Translations under genes and position numbers: made by a program
DNA from: Gemmiger sp. An50
GTDB lineage: Bacteria; Bacillota; Clostridia; Oscillospirales; Ruminococcaceae
Reading direction: 5' to 3'
Assembly: GCF_002161595.1 (NCBI RefSeq)
Contig: NZ_NFID01000012.1
Coordinates: 49,520 to 113,519 of the forward strand
Length of the DNA: 64,000 nucleotides
Shown here: piece after piece, positions 58,219-64,000 of the stretch
Numbering within the stretch: the first letter of the stretch is position 1
How the letters are laid out: each line of letters begins with the position of its first letter
Notes under the pieces: generated by a model
Databases searched by the model: none
What the model was told of the DNA's origin: nothing
What the model saw: the letters and a program-made list of their open reading frames with translations, nothing else

Positions 58219-59340
58219 TTACAGAATACCGCACCCGGCCAATGCCAGCAGAACCGCCAGCAGGCCAAAGTTCAGCGCGCTGAACACCGCCAGATACCGC
58301 CCGGTGTTCGCACCGGGGGCCTTGGAATAGATTTTCAAACTGATGAGGCTGGCCAGGCTGGCGATGGGGGTGCCCAGGCCGCCCAGGTCCACACCCATCA
58401 GAAGGCCCGCGCCGTTCTCGGTAAAACCGGAGAGCAGCACCGCCGCCGGTACGTTGCTGATGATCTGGCTGGCCGCCGCGCCCACCAGCATCTCCCGGCC
58501 CTGCATCACGCTGGCCAGAAAATTCTGCAGCGCCGGAATGCGGGCCAGATTGCCCGCGAAGACAAAAAAGCACACGAAGGTGACCAGCAAAGCGAAATCC
58601 GCCCCCAGCACCAGCTTTTTGTCGAACACCGCCAGCGCCACGATCACCACCGCCAGCAGCGCGGGCCAGGGCAGCAGATGGAACACCGAGGCCAGACACA
58701 CGCAGAACAGCACGCCGCACAAAATCAGCTGGGCGCGCTGGCGGGCCGTCATGGGCCCCTCGTCATTCTGGGCGGTCAGGGTGACCCGCCGGGCGGGGGT
58801 GAAGAGACACAGCACCGCCAGCACCACAAAGCTCGCCAGGGTGGCGGGCACGGTGAGGGCAAAGAACTCGCCCGCGGAAAAGCCGTAGCGGCTGTAGAGA
58901 TACAGGTTCTGGGGGTTGCCCACCGGGGTGAGCATGCTGCCCAGATTGGCCGCCACCGTCTGCAGGCTCACCACCCAGGGCAGCAGCCCGCCCTGGCCGC
59001 TGGCGGCCAGCACCAGCACCGCGAAGGGCACGAAGGTGATGAGGGCCACGTCGTTGGTGACCAGCATCGAAGAGAAAAAGCAGAGCATCACCAGCACCAG
59101 GCACAGTCCCTTGCCGCTGCCGCTGCGTTTGACCAGCGCCGCCGCCATCCGCCGGAAGGCCCCGGCCTGCTCCATACCCGCTACTACCGCCATCAGGCAG
59201 TAGAGCAGGGCCAGCACCCGGCCGTCCACATAGCCCAGATATTTTGCGTCCGGCGGGACCACCAGGCAGGAGGCCAGCGCCAGCACCGCCGAGATGGCCA
59301 GCACCGGTTCGCTTTTCAGCCATTGCACCGCGCGTTTCAC
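58219..59340 (-). CDS. SLC13/ArsB-type ion transporter
   Basis: A 373-residue protein with about ten transmembrane helices. It has the paired re-entrant features of the ion-transporter superfamily: MLVTNDVALITFVPFAVLVL and TPVGNPQNLYLYSRYG in the first half, IISNVPAAVLLSGF in the second. Relatives move citrate, dicarboxylates or arsenite; no substrate can be fixed here. The GTG start overlaps the stop of the DUF5662 gene (GTGA), so the two are coupled. Confidence 0.82.
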   Translation of the reverse strand: MKRAVQWLKSEPVLAISAVLALASCLVVPPDAKYLGYVDGRVLALLYCLMAVVAGMEQAGAFRRMAAALVKRSGSGKGLCLVLVMLCFFSSMLVTNDVALITFVPFAVLVLAASGQGGLLPWVVSLQTVAANLGSMLTPVGNPQNLYLYSRYGFSAGEFFALTVPATLASFVVLAVLCLFTPARRVTLTAQNDEGPMTARQRAQLILCGVLFCVCLASVFHLLPWPALLAVVIVALAVFDKKLVLGADFALLVTFVCFFVFAGNLARIPALQNFLASVMQGREMLVGAAASQIISNVPAAVLLSGFTENGAGLLMGVDLGGLGTPIASLASLISLKIYSKAPGANTGRYLAVFSALNFGLLAVLLALAGCGIL

Positions 59341-59867
59341 CGGCCCAGCACCTCCTTTTTCAGCACCCGGAAGGCCTCGTCCTCGCCCTTGTCCCGCAAA
59401 GTGAGGAGCATGTATTCCAAAAGTTTTCGCGTCTCCGGATGAAGCACATAGTGGTCCCGGCCCCGGTCGTAATATTCCCAGGGGGAGGCGTCGGTGTAGT
59501 CCTTGCCCTTATACACCTTGCTGGCGGCCACCCGGTCGCAGAACATTTCGGCCACGAACTGCAAAGGCATTTTATTGCCGATCAGCTTGCCGCTGCCCGC
59601 CGGGTCGTAGTCGATCCAGTATTCCAGATGGTGCCGGTTGCGCCCTTTATGGTGCAGCCAGGCGGTGCTGCAGCCCTCGGCCTGGCGCTGGGCGTCGTTG
59701 GGGCTGCGGTTGCCCTGGTAGTATTTCACGCCCGGCCAGAATTCACTGGGCGAATATTTGGAAAGGTCATGGGTCAGCCCCCGCCAGTAAAGCCCCAGCC
59801 GGAAGCAGTGCTTCATCACCAGCCATTTGTGGTGATTGATGGTGCAGAAATGCCCCCACAGATTCAC
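59337..59867 (-). CDS. DUF5662 family protein
   Basis: A 176-residue protein from a GTG start after CAGGAGG. It has TINHHKWLVMKHCFRLGLYW, LTHDLSKYSPSEFWPGVKYY, WLHHKGRNRHHLEYW and EMFCDRVAASKVYKG. The many conserved His and Asp residues (HHK, HD, HH) suggest a metal-dependent HD-like hydrolase, but activity is not known. It is the first gene of a two-gene operon with the transporter. Confidence 0.75.
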   Translation of the reverse strand: MNLWGHFCTINHHKWLVMKHCFRLGLYWRGLTHDLSKYSPSEFWPGVKYYQGNRSPNDAQRQAEGCSTAWLHHKGRNRHHLEYWIDYDPAGSGKLIGNKMPLQFVAEMFCDRVAASKVYKGKDYTDASPWEYYDRGRDHYVLHPETRKLLEYMLLTLRDKGEDEAFRVLKKEVLGR

Positions 59868-59888
59868 GGTTTATCCCTCCTGAACATC

Positions 59889-59919
59889 AAAAAGCCGGGT
59901 TTTTGAAAACCCGGCCTTT
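59889..59919 (-). terminator. Terminator of the alanine symporter gene
   Basis: AGCCGGGTTTT/AAAACCCGGC hairpin; read on the - strand it is followed by TTTTTGATG. A TATAAT on the - strand at 59920-59925 just before it may start the DUF5662 operon. Confidence 0.7.
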
Positions 59920-59951
59920 ATTATAGCATATTTATGCAGATTCGTGTGCGG

Positions 59952-61313
59952 TCAATCCAGAGTCTCGGCCTGCTCATCCAGCCGGTTTTCCCACAGATAG
60001 TGCCGCGTTTCCGCCACGATCACCCCGCTGAGCAGCAGCACCGACAGCAGGTTCGGGAAGGCCATCAGACCGTTCATCAGGTCCGCGAAGCTCCAGACCA
60101 GCTCCAGGTTGGCCACCGCGCCGATGAACAGCACCACCAGGAACACCAGCCGGTACACCGGAATGCCCTTCGGCCCGAACAGGTATTCCACACAGCGCTC
60201 GCCGTAGTAGCTCCAGCCCAGGATGGTGGTGAAGGCAAACACCGACAGGGCCAGCGCCAGCACGATCTGACCGGCGGGCAGGTTGGCGAAGGCCAGACGG
60301 GTCATGGCGTCATCGCTGGCGCCCTGGTACAGCTGGGGCTGCTTGACCATGCTGCTCACCACCACGATGCCGGTCATGGCACAGACGATCACGGTGTCCC
60401 AGAAGGTGCCGGTCATGGAGACCAGCGCCTGGCGCACCGGGTTTTTGGTCTGGGCAGTGGCCGCCGCAATGGGCGCAGTGCCCAGGCCCGACTCGTTGGA
60501 GAACAGGCCCCGGGCCATGCCGTAGCGGCAGGCGGCCATCATGGCGCCGCCCGCAAAGCCACCGGCGATCTGCTGGAAGCCGAAGGCGTTTTTCACGATC
60601 AGCGCCAGCGCCTCGCCCAGATAGGGGGCGTTCAGAACCAGAATGGCGATGCAGCCCAGGATGTAAAACAGGCTCATGAAGGGCACCAGCTTTTCGCACA
60701 CCTTGGCGATGGACTTGACGCCGCCCAAAATCACCACGGCGGTGACAGCGGTGACCACCAGGCCGGAAATGGCGGGGGCCACCCCGAAGGTGGTGTGGAT
60801 CACGTCGGTGATGGCGTGGCTCTGCACGGTGCAGCCCGCGCCGAAGGTGGCCAGTACGGTGAAGGCGGCGAAGATCACCGCCAGCCATTTCCAGCCCAGG
60901 CCCCGCTCGATGGTGTACATGGGGCCGCCCACGATGGCGCCGGTCTTGCCCCGGGTGCGGTACTTCACCGCCAGCAGGGCCTCGCCGTATTTGGTGGCGA
61001 TGCCGAACACGCCGGTGAGCCAGCACCAGAGCACCGCGCCCGGGCCGCCCAGGGCGATGGCGGTGGACACGCCGATGATGTTGCCGGTGCCGATGGTGGC
61101 CGCCAGCGCGGTGGCAAGCGCACCAAACTGGCTGATCTCGCCCTGGCTGCCCTCATCCGGCGAAAGGCTCAGCCGGATGGCCTTGGGAATGTGGCGCTGC
61201 ACCAGCCGCAGCCGGGCGGTCAAAAACAGATGGGTGCCGAACAGCATGACCAGCATCGGCACACCCCAGATAAAATTGCTGCACGCGCTCACAAGCGCGG
61301 TGAGGCTCTGCAT
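59952..61313 (-). CDS. Alanine/glycine:cation symporter (AGCS family)
   Basis: A 453-residue protein with about eleven transmembrane helices: ALATALAATIGTGNIIGVST, GPGAVLWCWLTGVFGIATKY with GEALLAVKYR, GGPMYTIERGLGWKWLA, FSNESGLGTAPIAAATAQT and GWSYYGERCVEYLFG. AGCS carriers take up alanine or glycine with sodium. The ATG follows AAGGGGGAG. Confidence 0.93.
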   Translation of the reverse strand: MQSLTALVSACSNFIWGVPMLVMLFGTHLFLTARLRLVQRHIPKAIRLSLSPDEGSQGEISQFGALATALAATIGTGNIIGVSTAIALGGPGAVLWCWLTGVFGIATKYGEALLAVKYRTRGKTGAIVGGPMYTIERGLGWKWLAVIFAAFTVLATFGAGCTVQSHAITDVIHTTFGVAPAISGLVVTAVTAVVILGGVKSIAKVCEKLVPFMSLFYILGCIAILVLNAPYLGEALALIVKNAFGFQQIAGGFAGGAMMAACRYGMARGLFSNESGLGTAPIAAATAQTKNPVRQALVSMTGTFWDTVIVCAMTGIVVVSSMVKQPQLYQGASDDAMTRLAFANLPAGQIVLALALSVFAFTTILGWSYYGERCVEYLFGPKGIPVYRLVFLVVLFIGAVANLELVWSFADLMNGLMAFPNLLSVLLLSGVIVAETRHYLWENRLDEQAETLD

Positions 61314-61347
61314 GGGTGTCTCCCCCTTAAACTAACAATATTTTAGT

Positions 61348-61376
61348 ATTATACCATATCAAAGCCAGCCGCGCAA
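61348..61376 (-). promoter_or_regulatory. Promoter of the alanine symporter gene
   Basis: TTGCGC-N17-TATAAT on the - strand, 35 bases before the ATG. Confidence 0.65.
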
Positions 61377-61384
61377 ATCCGCGA

Positions 61385-61417
61385 AAAAGGCCGGACCCCG
61401 GCGAAAACGGGGCCCGG
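61385..61417 (-). terminator. Terminator after the prophage lysis genes
   Basis: On the - strand GCCGGGCCCC and GGGGTCCGGC pair around GTTTTCGCC and are followed by CTTTTT. Confidence 0.75.
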
Positions 61418-61429
61418 CACAGCTTTGTC

Positions 61430-61723
61430 TTATTGCTTTTTCGCGTCAGAGTCTGCGGCGCCGTCCGGGGCAGCCTTGCCCGCGCACAGCACGTTGTCGC
61501 TGTCGCACACGCCGTCGGTGGTGGGGTCGGTGATGACGCCCAGCACCGCCAGCAGGGCGAACAGGGCGTTCACCACCGCCAGCAGACGGTTGCCCAGTTC
61601 GCCCAGATCCAGCTGGTAGCCGAACACCGCCGCCACCACCTGGATCAGCAGCAGCACCGCCGGGATCAGGCTCAGCCAGAAGGCCTTGTTTTGAATGCGT
61701 ACCATCCAGTTGATCTTTTTCAT
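61430..61723 (-). CDS. Phage holin, phi-LC3 type
   Basis: A 97-residue protein: INWMVRIQNKAFWLSLIPAV starts the first helix, then LLAVVNALFALLAVLGVITD, PTTDGVCDSD and an acidic Ala-rich tail. These are the marks of Phage_holin_1. It makes holes in the membrane so the endolysin can reach the wall. The start follows GAAAGGAAG. It overlaps the preceding small gene by four bases. Confidence 0.92.
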   Translation of the reverse strand: MKKINWMVRIQNKAFWLSLIPAVLLLIQVVAAVFGYQLDLGELGNRLLAVVNALFALLAVLGVITDPTTDGVCDSDNVLCAGKAAPDGAADSDAKKQ

Positions 61724-61983
61724 CTTGTCTCTTCCTTTCGCTCCAGAATCGTGATGCGTGTTTCGTGGTCGTTGAGGGCCGCATCCTGCCCGTCGTTGTG
61801 CTTCCACAGGCGGCGGTGACTGTCGGTGTTGTCCCGCTCCTGGCGGGCCTGCCGGTCCTGCAGCCCCTCCACCAGGGTGGAAAGCTTGGTGAGGGTGCTG
61901 TTCAGCCGGATCACCGGAGCCCCCACCGACAAAAACAACCCGGCCACCACCACCAGCACCCCGACCACATTCCATTCATTCAT
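61720..61983 (-). CDS. Small phage membrane protein, XhlA-like layout
   Basis: An 87-residue protein from ATG 61983, placed by GAGGGGG upstream; an in-frame GTG at 61998 is an alternative. One N-terminal helix (VVGVLVVVAGLFLSVGAPV), then a long amphipathic helix (LTKLSTLVEGLQDRQARQER) likely to form a coiled coil. Its size and place between endolysin and holin resemble XhlA-type lysis helpers, but sequence similarity is not evident. Confidence 0.6.
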   Translation of the reverse strand: MNEWNVVGVLVVVAGLFLSVGAPVIRLNSTLTKLSTLVEGLQDRQARQERDNTDSHRRLWKHNDGQDAALNDHETRITILERKEETR

Positions 61984-61994
61984 ATTCATCCCCC

Positions 61995-63008
61995 TCACCA
62001 GATAAACTCCGCCGAGAAGCCCAGGTTCTTGCAGAAGGCTTCAATGCTCTTCCGGTCGCCCTCGTTGGGCACCGGGCGCAGGCGCAGCTCCAGGCCCTCC
62101 TCCGGCGCGTCGGTCAGGCGGCAGCGGTCGTCCAGAATGGCCGCGTACACGGTTTCGCCCCGGTACTCGATCTGCACCATGGGGTAGCCGTCCACCAGGC
62201 CGTCCGCCAGGGCCAGCACCTTGTAAGCGCCCTCCGGCAGCTTATCGGTGCGACCATCGGCGTTCATCACCACCGCGTTGATGTCCGGCGCGGTGAAGTA
62301 TTCGCAGCGGCTGGCGTCGAACACCTCCAGCTGCTTGCCGGAAATGGGCCGGAACTCCGTCTTTTCGGGGGCACAGCTCTCCCGGATGATGCGGGGCAGA
62401 TCGCAGTACATCCGGTTCAGATCGCACCGGCCCGCAACGCCCGGCACCGACCCGCTGCTGGAATGCTGCCAGACGGCCGCATTGTCCACCCCGATCTTGC
62501 CGGTGTAGTTGGCGATCCACAGGCCCTCGTACTGTTCGAGGGCCTTCATATCCATATAGCTGTCGCAGAAGGACTTGTAGCTGTAGAACATGGGCAGATA
62601 GCCCGCCGCTGCCACCACCTCCATGAAGGCGTTGCAGATGGCGGTATTCTTTCCCCGGCCGTAACCGGCGTATTTGCTGCCGTGCTCGTAGTCCAGCACC
62701 AGGGGCATGGTCAGCGCCCGGCCCGCCAGCAGCTCCAGCGCCCGGGCGGCGGCGATGCGGGCATGTTCCTCGCTGTCGATGTAGCTGTACAGATACACGC
62801 CCACGTCCAGCCCGGCGGCCGCCGCGCCGCTCAGGTTGCGCTCAAAATAGGGGTCAACCACGATGCTGCCGTCCCCGTTGGCGTAGCCCAGCCGCACGAA
62901 GGCGAAGGCATAGCCCGCCGCCTTTACCCGGGGCCAGTCCACATTGCCCTGATACTTACTCACGTCGATGCCCAGAATGGGGGCCTTGGTTTCATACTTC
63001 AATGCCAT
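61995..63008 (-). CDS. Phage endolysin, GH25 lysozyme
   Basis: The protein has 337 residues. Residues about 10-205 are a glycoside hydrolase 25 domain: LGIDVSKYQGNVDWPRVKAA, FVRLGYANGD, VYLYSYIDSEEHA, PLVLDYEHGSKYAG (catalytic acid DYE), MFYSYKSFCD and VWQHSSSGSVPG. The last 130 residues form another domain, perhaps for wall binding, which I do not recognise. It cuts between MurNAc and GlcNAc. The start follows GAAAGGAG. Confidence 0.93.
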   Translation of the reverse strand: MALKYETKAPILGIDVSKYQGNVDWPRVKAAGYAFAFVRLGYANGDGSIVVDPYFERNLSGAAAAGLDVGVYLYSYIDSEEHARIAAARALELLAGRALTMPLVLDYEHGSKYAGYGRGKNTAICNAFMEVVAAAGYLPMFYSYKSFCDSYMDMKALEQYEGLWIANYTGKIGVDNAAVWQHSSSGSVPGVAGRCDLNRMYCDLPRIIRESCAPEKTEFRPISGKQLEVFDASRCEYFTAPDINAVVMNADGRTDKLPEGAYKVLALADGLVDGYPMVQIEYRGETVYAAILDDRCRLTDAPEEGLELRLRPVPNEGDRKSIEAFCKNLGFSAEFIW

Positions 63009-63035
63009 TTCGTTTCTCCTTTCTCGTTGCACGGC

Positions 63036-64000
63036 TCAGGGCAGATACAAAATCGCCATGCCGCCGCATTTCATGTCCCGCCAGTAGATATCGCTCGCAT
63101 CCGGGATGGTCAGGACCACGGTATTTCCACTGGAAAGGCTCACCTCCCCGGTTTTGGAGACCGAACCGTCGCCGAACAGCTGCACCAGGTATTTCCCGGC
63201 CTTGGCGCATTTCCAGGTGACCTGGCGTTCCCCCGAGCCGTCCTCAAAATAACCCAGCCCAGAAAGGCTGCCGGTGCCGGATTCGGCATAGCCCGACACC
63301 TTGGTCACGCGGTGGTATTCGCCGCTGCTTCCCGGCTGCAGGGCCAGCACACGGCCGTATGCCACATAGGCGGCGGGGGTGCGGGGAATCATGCTGCCCG
63401 CCACGCCGAAGATGCTCACCCCCTGGCGGATGTTGTCCGCCTTCAGATTCCCGTCGCCCTGGATGGTCTGGGCCCCGCTCAGGTACTGCCCGGCTGCGAT
63501 GGTCTGGCTGGCGGTGCCGGGCTTGTAGCTGGCCGCGGCTTTGCTGGGGATGGTGCCAGTGACCTTCGCCCCCTTCACGTAGGCGGTTTTGCCGGAAAGG
63601 ATCTGGGCCGCGGCGGCGGTGGCGTCGGCGGTGAAGGTGCCAGTGACGGTCTTGCCGTTCACGGTGACGGAAATGCCGGTTTTCAGGTTCTGGGGGGCCA
63701 GCTTGGCCGCTTCGGCCGCAGGCAGGCCCCCGCCGTTAAAAGTTAAGGCGTTCCCCGTTCGGTAGCACACCACCATCGCTCCGGCCTTGAAGAATCCGGC
63801 CCACAGCGCATCGCCCGCGGCGGTGGCGGCGGTGCATGCCTGGCCGTTCACCTGGATGGTATCCCCGGCCGCGAAATCCGTCGTTGCCGCAAAGCGGATG
63901 TTGTTGCCGCTGCCGGTGAGGGTGTGCACCGTGCCGCTCTTTTGATGGGTGTACAGGTTCACCCCGTTTTCGGCGGCTGCCGCCCCGATGGCCTGCGGCG
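63036..64000 (-). CDS. Phage tail fibre-like protein, partial (N-terminus outside window)
   Basis: At least 321 residues, open to the window edge. It is rich in Ala, Gly, Thr and Ser. GISVTVNGKTVTGTFTADAT, VKGAKVTGTIPSKAAASY and YLSGAQTIQGDGNLKADNIR followed by QGVSIFGVAGS form the repeated pattern seen in siphophage tail and baseplate proteins of gut Firmicutes. The C-terminal domain is beta-rich. It lies directly upstream of the endolysin gene, as in many siphophages. Confidence 0.75.
   Translation of the reverse strand, partial: PQAIGAAAAENGVNLYTHQKSGTVHTLTGSGNNIRFAATTDFAAGDTIQVNGQACTAATAAGDALWAGFFKAGAMVVCYRTGNALTFNGGGLPAAEAAKLAPQNLKTGISVTVNGKTVTGTFTADATAAAAQILSGKTAYVKGAKVTGTIPSKAAASYKPGTASQTIAAGQYLSGAQTIQGDGNLKADNIRQGVSIFGVAGSMIPRTPAAYVAYGRVLALQPGSSGEYHRVTKVSGYAESGTGSLSGLGYFEDGSGERQVTWKCAKAGKYLVQLFGDGSVSKTGEVSLSSGNTVVLTIPDASDIYWRDMKCGGMAILYLP

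Larger units (their letters stand above)
61430..64000 (-). mobile_element. Prophage, lysis end (continues beyond the window)
   Basis: Four leftward genes in typical phage order: tail protein, GH25 endolysin, small membrane protein, holin. All are tightly packed and share one terminator. The left edge lies between the holin stop and the symporter promoter (61377-61429). No attachment site or integrase is visible. Confidence 0.8.

Overview
The window reads as one continuous chromosomal segment of a GC-rich, low-oxygen Firmicute. An Oscillospiraceae/Ruminococcaceae-type gut bacterium (the Faecalibacterium, Gemmiger and Subdoligranulum neighbourhood) is my best guess. The guess rests on strong AGGAGG-type ribosome sites, frequent GTG and TTG starts, clean TTG---/TATAAT promoters in a GC-rich background, 2-hydroxyacyl-CoA dehydratase activator genes, a CotH/VTC/DUF4956 operon and phi-LC3-type phage genes. 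I could not test it against a database. No rRNA, tRNA or CRISPR array was seen.

Layout. 1-7.5 kb: end of a beta-hydroxyacid dehydrogenase gene, xdhC, a TIGR00300/LOR-SDH protein with a lipoprotein and an L,D-transpeptidase, a ROK-like sugar kinase homologue and a DUF378 membrane protein. 7.5-12.6 kb: a selenium-handling module of two divergent operons (yedE-yedF-DUF3343-selD to the left, a cysteine-desulfurase-like gene and a LysR regulator to the right). A perfect 10-bp palindrome lies between their promoters. 12.6-20.9 kb: rodA, tsaE-tsaB-rpiB-upp, a YoaK-type membrane protein, and tmcAL and ackA fired from overlapping divergent promoters. 20.9-24.6 kb: cotH, a VTC polyphosphate-polymerase gene and DUF4956 in one overlapping operon, then an HPr-like protein with no HPr active-site motif. 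24.8-34.8 kb: a CNNM/CorC protein with asnA, a TauE transporter, a ModE-like regulator, tex, yfhO, yfbR and a dihydrouridine synthase. 35-42.4 kb: polA-rimI-tsaD, degV, a metallophosphoesterase and a uridine-kinase-like protein. 42.5-49.4 kb: a leftward group centred on a BadF/HgdC-type activator split into two frames. 49.8-53.6 kb: a diguanylate cyclase next to an EAL protein. 53.7-61.3 kb: glnS, an M20 hydrolase, an XRE membrane regulator, an SLC13/ArsB-type transporter, DUF5662 and an alanine:cation symporter. 61.4-64 kb: the lysis end of a prophage (holin, small membrane protein, GH25 endolysin, tail protein running off the window).

The least expected feature is a family of about 172-bp hairpin elements. 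They have 18-bp terminal inverted repeats ending in GGCAAC/GTTGCC. Three full copies, one internally deleted copy and one relic end are visible. Three copies, and the relic, lie between a recognisable promoter and the first gene of an operon, so they would be transcribed as long leader hairpins. A different 278-bp inverted-repeat element lies between degV and the metallophosphoesterase gene.

Functionally, the xdhC, selD/yedE/DUF3343/desulfurase and ModE-like genes point to a selenium-dependent molybdenum hydroxylase whose structural genes lie outside the window. The tsaE/tsaB and tsaD genes, at two loci, supply the tRNA t6A pathway. Start codons were moved from the longest open frame to the codon with the best ribosome site, as noted in each entry.
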